From positions 34,233,501 through 34,297,500 of the forward strand of contig JARKIP010000005.1 in the NCBI GenBank assembly GCA_029990175.1: a DNA stretch of 64,000 nt, written 5' to 3'. The stretch is from Petunia secreta. Taxonomy: Eukaryota > Streptophyta > Magnoliopsida > Solanales > Solanaceae. Numbering within the stretch: position 1 is the stretch's first letter; every line of letters begins with the position of its first letter. The position numbers were made by a program, and so were the translations under genes. The notes under the pieces are model-generated. The model saw only the letters and a program-made list of their open reading frames with translations, had not been told where the DNA came from and searched no databases. Positions 1 through 10,198 of the stretch are shown one piece after another.

Positions 1-1
1 G

Positions 2-549
2 GAAGGCGAGTTGAATGAATACCCTATCCTTTCCCTTGATGAATTGCTTGATAATGGTGGGTCTATGTGTTGTGGTGAGGATGGTAGTGACCTTGAGGAG
101 TCCCTAGTGAGTGGGATGGGTAAGATTATACTTGATGACTCCTCAAGTGTGTATGAAGAGTGTGAAATTAACCCTCCATGGCTTGATAGGTTTAACTCTA
201 TAGACAATCCATTGTTTGAAATGACAAGTGAGACGAATGGTCTTGGAATTGATTATGTTGGTCCGTCTTCTAGTAGTCCTAATCTTGATTGTGTGGACTA
301 CAATGATGAAGAAGCCATTATGGAAGCTTTCCTTGATAGCTTGTCTAGAGAGAGAGATTGTCTTAGAGGTGGGTTTGAGGGTGAGGAAGTCACTCTTGGT
401 GTGTGTAAGAGTGCTTCCAAGAAGGGGAGTGGAGTATTCGATGTTAGTTGTCGCTTGAATTATGTTACTTACTCCATCCCATATGTTGATCACACCTTGA
501 GTGTTGAGCATGCCAAAGCTCGATGTGATGACCATAAGCTTGGAGGTCA
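2..549 (+). pseudogene. X-domain ORF fragment of a non-autonomous LTR element (W0)
   Basis: The open frame enters from the left edge without a start codon and is cut at 549 by the LTR of G0. It aligns by eye with the C-terminal half of the N1 product (12,303-15,260) and with those of B, C and D. Shared blocks are the ILSLDELLDNGG-type block, LEESL, an acidic Asp/Ser run, NPPWLDRF, and ASKKGSGVFDVSC near the end. I recognise no enzymatic domain. Shared blocks with in-frame differences indicate a once-coding sequence. The function is unknown; this is a truncated copy of the family described at N1. Confidence 0.75.
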
Positions 550-1274
550 TGATGCAATCGAAAATACGAAAGCGATAAAGAGATAAAAGCGAGACGAGAC
601 TTACACTAAAGTTCGAGGAGCAACGAAGAACTAGTTCCGTTACACCCCAAACGATTGGAAAGAATCACCTAACACTATGCAACTATCCTCAAGAGTCACA
701 AGGCTCGAGCAAATAGAATGATCGAAGACGGATTGAAGAACAACTTGGATTCATCCAATTGATTTCAAGCCAAAAGTGTTACAAGGTTCAAGAGCATTGC
801 TCATTTAATGTTTTGTCTTCAAAGTAGTGTGTCCCTGTAATAAATGATGAAAGAGGGCATTTATAGCACCCCATTACAATATTTCCTAGATTCTGGTCCG
901 CTGCTACTCAAGTCCTCTTCGCGATCGCGCTAGAGTATATGCGATCGCGCAGGGGACTTAAAAGCTGAAGCTCGCGATAGCGCGAGGCTTGGCGCGGTCG
1001 CGCAGACAAAATAATAACTCTACGCGATCGCGAACTAGTTTCCGTTCTTAGGCAGTAAGCTCAGCAGATCTCCCCTGTTTTTGCCCTGTTTTGCTCCCCT
1101 GCTTCTTGCACTGTTTCCTGCCCTGTTTCCACATGGATTGAGCTCCAATGCACTGTCTTTAAGTCCTCTCCCGAGCTCGTATCATCCACGCCTCTCCAAA
1201 CCAAGTGTAGGTGGTCTTGTATATCCTTGGCTTGACTTCGAGTGAATGGTCTCGATGCAATTTGGGTTGCATCA
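550..1274 (-). repeat. 3' LTR of gypsy element G0
   Basis: This 725-bp LTR is bounded by TGATGCA and TGCATCA. On the minus strand it follows a polypurine tract at 1,275-1,286. A TATA-like box (TATAAATG) lies at 859-866 on the minus strand. GCGATCGCGC-type palindromes sit at 919-1,033, just upstream of it. The LTR interrupts the W0 frame. The second LTR of G0 is not in the window, so the target duplication cannot be checked. Confidence 0.85.
919..1033. repeat. GCGATCGCGC palindrome cluster in G0 LTR
   Basis: Two exact GCGATCGCGC words (921-930, 941-950) are followed by a TCGCGATAGCGCGA variant near 973, a GCGCGGTCGCGC variant near 993, and CGCGATCGCG near 1,023. They stand in otherwise AT-rich DNA, upstream of the LTR TATA box. 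The position matches that of the GGCGNNCCGCC palindromes in the other LTR families of this window, but the sequence differs. Confidence 0.8.
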
Positions 1275-1310
1275 TCCTCCCCTTCTTGAGAAGATTTCGT
1301 CCTCGAAATT
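1275..1310 (-). promoter_or_regulatory. Polypurine tract plus upstream hairpin, G0
   Basis: Read on the minus strand, a stem-loop with AGGA loop at 1,293-1,310 precedes the purine run at 1,275-1,286, which abuts the LTR. The outermost stem pair is mismatched here. The tract should prime plus-strand DNA synthesis. Confidence 0.75.
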
Positions 1311-2645
1311 GAGGCGTCCTCCTCCAAGGTATCATCACCTACATCAAAAGAAGTCAAGTCACTAACATTGAAAGTAGTCGACACATTATACTCACCGGGC
1401 AAATCTATCACGTATGCATTGTTGTTGATCTTAGACAACACTTGGAATGGTCCATCCCCCCTTGGTGCCAACTTCCCCTTCCTTTGGTTGGGAAATCGTT
1501 CCTTGCGGAAGTGCACCCATACCCAATCTCCCTTCTTGAAGTCCACCTTCTTTCTTCCTTTGTTTTTGTTGGTTGCTATCTTCTCATAGGCCTCCTCCAA
1601 AGTCTTCCGCACCTTGGCATGAAGTTCAAGCAATGCCTTGGCCCGAGCTTTACCTTCAAAATCAACAACCATATCCCTTGGCAAAGGGGTAAGATCAAGA
1701 GGAATCAATGGGTTAAAACCATAAACACACTCAAATGGAGTCATGCCAATCATGCGATGTAAAGTGCGGTTATTATGCAAACTCCATGAGTGGTAGCTTA
1801 TCAATCCAAGTCCCGGCCTTTCCTTTGGTCATAGCTCGAAGTAGAGCTCCCAAAGTCCGGTTCACCACCTCGGTTTGCCCATCGGTTTGAGGGTGGTGGG
1901 ACGTGGAGAAGAGCAACTTGGTGCCAAGAGCACCCCACAAACACTTCCAAAAATGGCTAAGGAACTTGGAGTCCCTATCACTAACAATGGTGCGAGGCAC
2001 CCCATGCAATTTCAAGACATTATCAATAAATAAGGAAGCTACATGTTGGGCATCATTAGTCTTTTTGCACGGAATGAAGTGAGCCATTTTGGAGAAACGG
2101 TCAACGACAACAAAAATGCTATCGTGTCCTCCTCTAGTCCGGGGTAAAGCCATAACAAAATCCATAGAAAGATCAACCCACGGACTAGTAGGAATGGGCA
2201 AAGGAGTGTATAGCCCTTGGTTGTTGGACCTAGACTTGGCCCTCTTGCAATCCAAGCAAGCATTGCAAAATCGCTCCACAAGAGGCCTCATTTTTGGCCA
2301 ATGGAATTGCTCTTTAAGTATGGCCATAGTCTTGTCCACCCCAAAGTGACCCATCAAGCCCCCGCAATGTGCTTCTTGCACTAGCACATCTCTCCAAGAG
2401 GACTTGGGGACACACACTCGCCCATGCTTGAAAATGTAGCCATCTATCCATTGGTATTTCTCCACCCTTTCCCCACTCATTAGAGCATCATGAATGCTCT
2501 TGAGCTTTGGGTCATGAGCGTACAATAACTTGATACTTTCAAAACCCACAAGTCTAGAACACAGAGTGGTGGCAAGAGCGAATTTTCTTGAAAGCGCATC
2601 GGCCACAATATTGTCCTTACCCTTTTTGTAATGGATTACATAAGG
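1275..2645 (-). pseudogene. Ty3/gypsy pol remnant (RNase H end to integrase), G0
   Basis: On the minus strand from 2,645 this encodes the end of the RNase H/tether region (DALSRKF) and the integrase zinc finger (GHFGVDKT, then CNACLDCKRAK). The catalytic core follows (DLSMDFV, VSDRDSKF, HPQTDGQTEVVNRT), then the integrase C-terminal GDGPFQVLSKINNNAY module. A frameshift near 1,775-1,800, inside the LMEFAYNRT segment, breaks the frame. The tail runs through the polypurine tract into the LTR. Gag, protease and most of RT-RNase H are absent because element A interrupts at 2,646. It is a dead fragment of the same lineage as G1. Confidence 0.9.
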
Positions 2646-3812
2646 TGATAACAATCATGATACCTCTCGATAACGCTCACGTTATGGATCCAAGAACTTG
2701 ATAAAGAAATTTAAAGAAACGCGCGGAAGCTAATAAAATATACTTAAAAACGAACAAGAATTGAAAATAAGGATAGAATGAATTCAAGAAAGATTTTCTT
2801 GAAATCAAGAACGGATCAAGAATCTCAAGAATGAAACTAGAAATTCAAGACAAGTCTAAATCTTGAAAAGAGACTCCTAACAACAACAATTAGACTAGCT
2901 AATCGCCTTTGGTAGAGAATAACACAAGAAGTAGATTATGGAATCCCGACCCCCGTTAGAGTAACAAAGAACAACAGTAAAATAGAATTTACCGCCTTTC
3001 TTGAATACCTAAAAGTAATCTAAAGATTTGAAAGAATTACCTCATCACCTAAAAGTGTAGACTTGAAGGTTGAAAGATAAATCCAAGAGTAGCCACACAC
3101 AAAAGTGCAAGAGAAAACCTCTCAATTTTTATTCATCATAAATCTATATTGTTGTTGTCGTAAGTAAAGAAAATAACCCCTTTATATAGGAGTAGGGGCT
3201 GGCCATAGGCCTTACAAAATCCTACTCAAATATAGTTTCTAAGTAATAATGAAATAGGAAAAGAAACCAACTAGGAAAGAAAATCCTACTAAAATAGGAA
3301 AAGGAAGTAAATTAAAACTTAACTAGGAAAAGTAAATAATATCCTAAATAAACTTGGTAAACTAATCCTAATTAATATTGGAATCAAAACCTAATTAATA
3401 TAGGAAAATATATCCCAATTAATTTAGGAAACAAATCCCACTTGAACTAGGAAACCTTGATAGCAACTTGGAGTACACTTCATGGAAATCCTTTGACCAT
3501 CCTTTGCACGTTTTTGGGCTGAAACTAAGCACATTTTATGGGCTAAAAACGTGACCCTATATGGCTCTTCTTGGGCTTCAAGTTTGGCACACTTTAAGCT
3601 CCTTAATTAGTCCAAAAATAGACTGATTTGGAACCCAATTCTTCCACTTCAAATTGCAGTAATTTTGACTTCAATATTCATTACTTGTACCTCAATTTGG
3701 ACCATATAATATTTATATCACTTAGACAAAAGGTCATCCTCGGCTTGAACTCTTTCTCTTCACAATTCAAGTGCAATCGGCTTGTTTTGAGCTTTCTTTA
3801 TGTGAAATCTTG

Positions 3813-4481
3813 TGATGCCGGGCAAACTACGAGACCCTTCACACGGGGCCAAGCTAAGGAGACCCAAGGAGTACACCTACACTTGGTAAGGAAGGGCCTA
3901 GAAGAAGGAAGCGAATGGAAGCCGATCCGAGTGCTCAAAGCGCAAGGGGAGCAGCCCAGTCATCCAGGCGCTCTGCCCAGGCCACCCCACTGGTCATTTT
4001 CATGGGCGCTCCGCCCCAATCCCAGGCGCTCCGCCCGAATAGCTGAAGCACGTGAATTTGCTTAGTGTTATGTCTATTTTGACCCTACGTGGTCTTTTAT
4101 TCCTAAGCCTAAGTGTGGGCATTTTAGACCTTTCAATAGATGCCTAAAAACCTCTATAAATAGCTAGATAGCTAGTTTATTTCATTAGCTTATTTTGAAT
4201 GATGAATTAACATTGTAAAGAGGGATCTCTTTGGGTTTATGAAAACCAACCTTGAGTTTGGGACTTGTTTACTTCTAGTGGATTCTAGTTGCCTAACAAC
4301 CCCGCCCCGATCATTCTATTTGCGAGTCCTAGTTGGCTCGAGGGTAGTTGCCTAGTGTAGGTGTTCTTGGCCTTCTCTCGGGGTGTAACAGAACAAGTTC
4401 TCCGTTGCTACTTGGGATTAGTGATCGAGTTACGTCTCGCTCATTATCTTTTACTTTTTTTTCCGTGTTTCCCCTACATCA
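3813..4481 (+). repeat. Solo LTR with 5-bp target duplication
   Basis: A 669-bp LTR starts TGATGCCGGGC and ends CCCCTACATCA. It is flanked by TCTTG on both sides (3,808-3,812 and 4,482-4,486). A TATAAATA box lies at 4,155-4,162, and GGCGCTCCGCC palindromes at 3,965-4,038 lie upstream of it. The 3' end matches the LTR of D (42,232-43,005). No internal region remains, consistent with LTR-LTR recombination. Confidence 0.92.
3965..4038. repeat. GGCGNNCCGCC palindromes in solo LTR
   Basis: Three imperfect palindromes of the type GGGCGCTCCGCCC lie 117-190 bp upstream of the TATA box. Confidence 0.75.
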
Positions 4482-4560
4482 TCTTGTCATATGCCTTCCA
4501 AGAGCTTCCAAAGCTTCATCCAAGTATTTCAATGGAGTTTTCCTTCCATGGATGCTATCA

Positions 4561-4595
4561 TTCCCCTCTTCTTTAAGGAATTCGTCCTCGAATTC
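4561..4595 (-). promoter_or_regulatory. Polypurine tract plus covariant hairpin, element A
   Basis: On the minus strand the hairpin is GAATTCGAGGACGAATTC (4,578-4,595), followed by a purine tract ending at the LTR (4,561-4,570). Compared with GATTTCGAGGACGAAATC elsewhere, both stem arms change together. The loop AGGA is kept but read in a different codon phase. Confidence 0.8.
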
Positions 4596-5366
4596 AAACC
4601 TGCACAAAAGAGAAAGTAATAGAAGTACAAAAGAAATAATATCCAATTCCACAACAAATTTTCTTGGTTGGAACAATATTAAGTAGTACCCATAAACTTT
4701 ACTTTTACTCTTAAATTTTGATATTATAGTTAATGACTTGGTATACATTAAAATATCATCATCTTCCAAAATAACAAAGTCACCAACATAAGAAACAAGA
4801 ACAATGTTCATTACCTCCAAAAATACCTTAGGTGTTCTAAAGAGTCCAAGAATTCTAATTAAAGAATTATACATACCATACCTGGACTTGTTCCTTAATG
4901 GAAAAACATCACCTTGTATTCTTGTATAGAAAGCCTCCATCATAGCAATGGCTTTGTGAAACTTTGTATCATAAACCTTTAAATAAGGATCAATATAATC
5001 AACAGGTTTAACGACACAAAAATTAGCCACTAAGCTTTCGTCTTCCAATATCCAACAAGAATTGATTTCTCCATATTCATCTAGGAATTCAATTGTGTTC
5101 CTTTCCACCACCTCTTGAATCTCACCTCCCCTTTCAAAAGGTTTTTCATCAATTTTATGCACGAAAACACAAGAGCTAGTGCAAGAAATAGTTAATGGAT
5201 TAAGAAGCGCACAAGAGTTTTCCTCATAACCAACATGTATACTATCAACAAGTAGTGGAGATTTAAAAGTAGACAAATCGCAATCATTCTCCACTTGAGC
5301 CAACTCTTCACCAAAATCATGAATTTCATCATTATAAATAGTAGGTGAAAAATAAAATTCAAGTTC
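4561..5366 (-). CDS. X-type ORF of element A, C-terminal part
   Basis: This continues the A reading frame interrupted by G1. Base 18,777 completes a codon and 5,366 starts the next, so the frame is kept exactly across the insertion once one TSD copy is removed. The protein segment is acidic, then Ser/Cys-rich, and ends with a hydrophobic stretch (IISFVLLLLSLLC) before the FEFEDEFLKEEGND segment encoded by the hairpin and polypurine tract. The stop lies in the solo LTR at 4,479-4,481. A candidate 3' splice site (TTTTGTGCAG, ending at 4,600) lies just before the hairpin. There is no RT or integrase. Function unknown. Confidence 0.7.
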
Positions 5367-5371
5367 ATGTT

Positions 5372-6122
5372 TGGTGCAATGCAAACCCGAAGGAATTGCT
5401 AAGCACAAACGCGGAAGATAAACAAGAAAGATAAAGATAGAAGCAAGACAAAACTTGCTTCTTTCGAAAGAACAGTGAGGAACCTGTCTCAAAGCTCGAT
5501 CGAAAGGGATACAAGAATCACCTAAACTATGCAACAATCCTCAAGAGAACATGCCTCTTGCAAACTGAATGATCAAAGAGGAATGTTCAATCGGATTAAC
5601 CGAAAGCCACAAGTCCATAAAAGCCCTCACCGGGGTTTTGCTCACGACGGAGACAAGAAGAAATGTGCTCGGCACTTTCATTCAATTCATCAATATTCAA
5701 AAACTAGATGTCTTAAAATAAAAGGGAACAAGGTTTATATAGAAAATACTAAGGATAAACGAGTAAAAGGGTCACAGGCGACCAATGGAAATAAGCCACG
5801 CAGTGCTGAATTAAATTGTGTTCGGCAGACTTTGACTTCGGTAAGCCTTGGCTTCGGTTCTCGATTGTCTGCTCGAACACACTTGTTGCCTTCGGACGCT
5901 CAATTGTCTTCGAGCTCATTGTCCTCGGTCACTTTGCCTTCGGGCTCAAATCTGAAGATAATGCCTTCGATTCTTGAGCTCGGCCACTCAGCTTCGGAGC
6001 AATTGTTTTCCTTCGGCCAGGCTAAGTGAACATGCACATCGTGCAGCAGCTTGGCTTGGCTTCTTGTCATCGGTCTCCTCGGTGGATCGATCACTTGATC
6101 AGCACGTGATCGGGCTGCATCA
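5372..6122 (-). repeat. 3' LTR of G1
   Basis: The 751-bp LTR is read TGATGCAGCCC...TTGCACCA on the minus strand. A TATATAAA-like box lies near 5,734-5,741. It encodes the last 74 codons of the pol frame (to 5,900). The region 5,820-6,010 is dense in CTTCGG/CTTCGA words instead of the GGCG palindromes seen in other LTRs. Confidence 0.93.
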
Positions 6123-9100
6123 TCCTCCCCTTCTTGAGAAGATTTCGTCCTCGAAATCAAGCCTTCCTCGTCCGCCGAAGTTGGACCTACAACACAAGGA
6201 ACTAAGTCAGCAACATTAAAGGTGTTGGACACGTTATACTCACCAGGGAGGTCGATCACGTAGGCATTGTTGTTGATCTTGGTCAACACTTGAAATGGAC
6301 CATCCCCTCGAGGAGCCAACTTTCCTTTCCTTTGGTTCGGGAAGCGTTCCTTTCGGAAGTGAACCCAAATCCAATCTCCCTTCTTTAATTCCAACTTTTT
6401 ACGCCCCTTGTTTTTCTTTACGGCAACCTTTGCATAGGCCTCCTCGAGGTTCTTCTTCACCTTTGCATGCAATTCGATCAAGGCAGCTGCTCGTCGAGTA
6501 CCTTCAAAATCAAGAACAGAATCTCGAGGCAATGGGGTTAAATCAAGTGGAATCAAAGGATTAAAGCCATACACACATTCAAACGGGGTCATGTTGATCA
6601 TTCTATGCATCGTTCGATTGTATGCAAACTCCATCATGGGCAAACGATCAGCCCAGTTTCCAACCTTCCCTTTGGTCATTGCCCGAAGCAAAGATCCCAA
6701 GGTTCGGTTAACTACCTCGGTCTGTCCATCAGTCTGAGGATGGTGAGACGTCGAGAATAGTAGCTTGGTGCCGAGGGCACCCCACAAACATTTCCAAAAA
6801 TGACTCAAGAACTTCGAGTCTCGATCACTTACAATAGTACGAGGTACACCATGCAATTTTAACACGTTAGAAACAAACAATGTAGCTACATGCTGTGCAT
6901 CATCACACTTTTTGCAAGGAATAAAGTGAGCCATTTTTGAAAAACGGTCAACCACAACGAAGATGCTATCATGTCCTCCCCCCGACCTCGGTAACCCCAA
7001 GACAAAGTCCATGGATATATCAACCCAAGGTCGATCAGGCACAGGCAACGGGGTGTACAATCCATGAGGGTTGGACTTCGATTTTGCTTTCTTGCAAACG
7101 AGACAAGCGTTGCAAAGCTTTTCCACATCTCGTCGCATTTTGGGCCAATGGAACTGCTCAGTCAAGATACCAAGAGTTTTATCGACACCGAAGTGCCCCA
7201 TCAGTCCACCTGAGTGAGCTTCTCGAACCAAGAGCTCTCTCCACGATGACACTGGCACACAAACCCTCCCATTTTTGAAGAGGTAGCCATCATGCCACTG
7301 ATATTTCTCAACCTTTCGGCCACTCAAGATTGCGTCTCGAACACATTTCAGCTTGGGATCGTCCTCGTACATCGACTTGATGCTTTCGAATCCCATGAGC
7401 CTAGAGGCGAGAGTGGTCGCTAAGGCAAATTTCCTTGATAGCGCATCGGCCACAACATTATCTTTTCCCTTTTTGTAATGAATTACATAGGGAAAGCTTT
7501 CAATAAATTCAACCCACTTGGCATGTCTTCGATTTAATTTCTCCTGACCTCGGAGATGCTTCAAGGATTCATGATCGCTTTTGATCACAAATTCTCGAGG
7601 CCACAAATAATGCTGCCAATGGGCGAGTGCTCGAACGAGGGCATACAGTTCCTTGTCGTACGTTGAGTAATTCAAGGCTGCACCCTTAAGCTTTTCGCTA
7701 AAGTAAGCGATCGGCTTCGATTCTTGCATCAGCACTCCTCCGATCCCAACTCCAGACGCATCACACTCGACTTCGAATGCTTTGCCGAAGTCAGGGAGTT
7801 GCAACAACGGGGCAGAACAAAGCCTCCGTTTCAACTCTTGGAAAGCCCTTTCTTGGGACTCTTCCCACACGAATGGATTGTCTTTCTTAACCAGCTCGGT
7901 TAAAGGAGTTGCCACGGTGCTAAAGTCACGAACAAACCTTCGGTAAAAGCTAGCTAAGCCATGGAAGCTACGAACTTGTGATACCGAGGTTGGAGTTGGC
8001 CAATCTTTGATGGCTTCGACTTTTGATTCGTCGACTTCGACACCATTAGCACTGACAACAAATCCAAGAAAGACTACACGATCGACACCAAAGGCGCATT
8101 TCTTGAAGTTGGCATACAACTTCTCTTCTCGAAGCCTTTCGAGCACTTGCCTTAGGTGGTCGACATGTTCATCCACGGTTCTGCTATAAACAAGTATGTC
8201 ATCGAAATAAACGACAACAAACTTATTTATGAACGGTTTGAGCACATGGTTCATCAGTCGCATGAATGTGCTCGGTGCATTGGATAAGCCAAAAGGCATC
8301 ACCAACCATTCATAGAGACCGAACTTGGTCTTGAATGCGGTTTTCCACTCGTCTCCGGGTTTCATCCGGATCTGGTGGTAACCGGACCTGAGGTCTATCT
8401 TCGAAAAGCATGAAGAACCACTTAACTCATCTAGCATGTCATCTAATCGAGGGATAGGATGACGATACTTTACCGTTATTTTGTTGACTGCTCGACAGTC
8501 AACACACATTCGCCATGTTCCATCCTTCTTCGGGACAAGGATAACTGGAACGGCGCAAGGACTCAAGCTCTCTCGAACGAGGCCCTTGTTTAACAATTCA
8601 TCAACCTGCCGTTGGAGCTCTATGGTGTCTACGGGATTACACCGGTATGCAGGTTTGTTAGGGATTTGAGACCCTGGCACGAAGTCAATTTGGTGCTCGA
8701 TTCCTCTCAACGGAGGTAATCCACCTGGCATTTCCTCGGGAAACATGTCCTCGAAGTCCTGTAAAACTTTACGAACAAACAAAGGCAAAGGGTTATCATT
8801 AGAAAAATCATCATTAGAGTTTAGAAAGATACCCTTGTGCACGAGGCAAATCATCATCTGACCGTGGTCGTTGCCTCGTAAGATCTCACCGGGTTGCATG
8901 ATTGCACAAATTCCTTTCACTTCGGTCGGTGAGTTTGTCTCTTCGGGCCCCAATTTTGCTCCCATCGGAAGCTTAGCTTTGGCCGCTTCTTTCAATTCTT
9001 TCATCCGTTTATAGTCCTCGGTGACTTGTTTTGGAGACAAGGGTTTGAGTACGAAACTCTTCCCATCGAGCTTCACAGTGTAAGTGTTGGATCTGCCATT

Positions 9101-10198
9101 GTGAACAGCTGTTCGGTCATACTGCCATGGTCGACCCAATAGCAAATGACAGGCTTGCATCGGAACCACATCGAATATCATTTCATCTTGATACTCTGCG
9201 ATTTTGAACTTGATCCATACTTGTTTGACAACTCTCAATTCTCCACACTCATTCAGCCATTGTAACTTGTAAGGGTGGGGATGCTTCATCGTAGGTAATC
9301 CCATTTGTGAAACCAAAGTTTGGCTCACTACATTGGCACAACTACCGGAATCAATGATCATCGAACACACCTTTCCCCTCACTCGACATCGGGCATGAAA
9401 GAGGTTTTCTCTTTGGTTGTCCTCTTCTTCAAGAGTCATGCAGCTCAAATTCCTTCGAACCACAAGAAACATTTCCGGATGATCAGCTTCGGCAGCCTCA
9501 TGATCATCATCAACTTCAGCTCGATCAGTCTCCTCGATAATTTCCTCCTCGGTGTCACTCGCTTGCTCATGGACGGTTCCATCTTCGAGCACAAGCATAA
9601 CCTTGCGAGTTGGACACTCTTTTGCCATGTGACCATAACCTTTGCATTTGTGACACTGAATGTTTGAAGCACTTGGAGAGTTTAGTTGCACTTTACCTCC
9701 CACTTCTCTTGGTTGGTTACCGGTCACACCTCTTTCGAAGGGTCTCTTCGAATCTCGAACAGTGTTAGCACTTACTTGGTTTGGACTCTTCCATTCTTTA
9801 CTTCGGTTCAAAGGAGTAGAAGTAGTGACTCCTCGATACCGGTTTGCCTTGTCGTCCTTCACCAATTTTTCAGCTTCGGTAGCAGCATCGAACAGATCTT
9901 CCAGCGTGTGATACACGTGGAGCCTCAACTGAGATGACACATCCCTAGCCAAGCCATTTTTGAATCTGATAATGGCTTGCTCTTCGTCTTCGACCAGATC
10001 AAGATTCAATCGAACCTTTTCGAATTCGTCGTGGTACTCTTGGACAGACTTGGACCCTTGCTTTAACTCATAGAGCTTTTGCATTTGAGTCTGCCTGTAT
10101 TTGGCACTCAAATACTTAGCATCCATTGCTCTTCTCAATTGTGGCCAAGTATTGACTTCGGGATAGTCATTCCTTCGTCTATGCCTCTTGTCAGATTC
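5900..10198 (-). CDS. Gag C-terminus to integrase polyprotein of G1
   Basis: The frame is open from after the gag nonsense codon (10,199-10,201) to 5,900. Numbering from 10,138, the order is retrotransposon gag region (1-95), CCHC knuckle CHKCKGYGHMAKEC (about 160), protease IIDSGSCANVV (about 260), RT with YFDDILVYS (about 641), RNase H CDASGVGIGG (about 790), integrase zinc finger (about 970-1,012), and integrase core with DISMDF, SDRDSKF and QTEVVNR as the D, D and E segments (about 1,036, 1,103, 1,137). The integrase C-terminal GDGPFQV module is last, followed by ISRTKSSQEGEDD and a RPMTRSQAK tail encoded in the LTR. All catalytic motifs I can see are intact, so the pol part could be functional. 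Confidence 0.93.
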   Translation of the reverse strand, partial: ESDKRHRRRNDYPEVNTWPQLRRAMDAKYLSAKYRQTQMQKLYELKQGSKSVQEYHDEFEKVRLNLDLVEDEEQAIIRFKNGLARDVSSQLRLHVYHTLEDLFDAATEAEKLVKDDKANRYRGVTTSTPLNRSKEWKSPNQVSANTVRDSKRPFERGVTGNQPREVGGKVQLNSPSASNIQCHKCKGYGHMAKECPTRKVMLVLEDGTVHEQASDTEEEIIEETDRAEVDDDHEAAEADHPEMFLVVRRNLSCMTLEEEDNQRENLFHARCRVRGKVCSMIIDSGSCANVVSQTLVSQMGLPTMKHPHPYKLQWLNECGELRVVKQVWIKFKIAEYQDEMIFDVVPMQACHLLLGRPWQYDRTAVHNGRSNTYTVKLDGKSFVLKPLSPKQVTEDYKRMKELKEAAKAKLPMGAKLGPEETNSPTEVKGICAIMQPGEILRGNDHGQMMICLVHKGIFLNSNDDFSNDNPLPLFVRKVLQDFEDMFPEEMPGGLPPLRGIEHQIDFVPGSQIPNKPAYRCNPVDTIELQRQVDELLNKGLVRESLSPCAVPVILVPKKDGTWRMCVDCRAVNKITVKYRHPIPRLDDMLDELSGSSCFSKIDLRSGYHQIRMKPGDEWKTAFKTKFGLYEWLVMPFGLSNAPSTFMRLMNHVLKPFINKFVVVYFDDILVYSRTVDEHVDHLRQVLERLREEKLYANFKKCAFGVDRVVFLGFVVSANGVEVDESKVEAIKDWPTPTSVSQVRSFHGLASFYRRFVRDFSTVATPLTELVKKDNPFVWEESQERAFQELKRRLCSAPLLQLPDFGKAFEVECDASGVGIGGVLMQESKPIAYFSEKLKGAALNYSTYDKELYALVRALAHWQHYLWPREFVIKSDHESLKHLRGQEKLNRRHAKWVEFIESFPYVIHYKKGKDNVVADALSRKFALATTLASRLMGFESIKSMYEDDPKLKCVRDAILSGRKVEKYQWHDGYLFKNGRVCVPVSSWRELLVREAHSGGLMGHFGVDKTLGILTEQFHWPKMRRDVEKLCNACLVCKKAKSKSNPHGLYTPLPVPDRPWVDISMDFVLGLPRSGGGHDSIFVVVDRFSKMAHFIPCKKCDDAQHVATLFVSNVLKLHGVPRTIVSDRDSKFLSHFWKCLWGALGTKLLFSTSHHPQTDGQTEVVNRTLGSLLRAMTKGKVGNWADRLPMMEFAYNRTMHRMINMTPFECVYGFNPLIPLDLTPLPRDSVLDFEGTRRAAALIELHAKVKKNLEEAYAKVAVKKNKGRKKLELKKGDWIWVHFRKERFPNQRKGKLAPRGDGPFQVLTKINNNAYVIDLPGEYNVSNTFNVADLVPCVVGPTSADEEGLISRTKSSQEGEDDAARSRADQVIDPPRRPMTRSQAKLLHDVHVHLAWPKENNCSEAEWPSSRIEGIIFRFEPEGKVTEDNELEDN
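6123..6158 (-). promoter_or_regulatory. Polypurine tract plus hairpin, G1
   Basis: On the minus strand GATTTCGAGGACGAAATC (6,141-6,158) precedes AGAAGGGGAGGA (6,123-6,134), which abuts the LTR. The span from hairpin start to LTR is 36 nt. Confidence 0.85.

Larger units (their letters stand above)
2646..4560 (-). repeat. 3' LTR of non-autonomous element A (split by a solo LTR)
   Basis: The LTR is bounded by TGATAACAATC at 2,646 and GGATGCTATCA at 4,560, with terminal TGATA/TATCA. Its low end matches the truncated 5' LTR at 20,377. Removing the 669-bp solo LTR and one TSD copy leaves about 1,241 bp. It interrupts G0 inside the segment encoding the YVIH tether. The AT-rich stretch 3,240-3,430 carries repeated CCTA(A/C)T-like words and no ORF. 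Confidence 0.85.

Noticed and set aside
4479..5537. 352-codon ORF as a single gene
   Set aside because: Its first about 55 codons are the G1 LTR antisense-junction and its last about 25 come from the A LTR and solo LTR. Only 4,561-5,366 belongs to element A.
5529..6029. 166-codon plus-strand ORF, repeated almost identically at 18,183-18,683
   Set aside because: It is antisense inside both LTRs of G1 and exists twice only because the LTR does. No independent support for coding.
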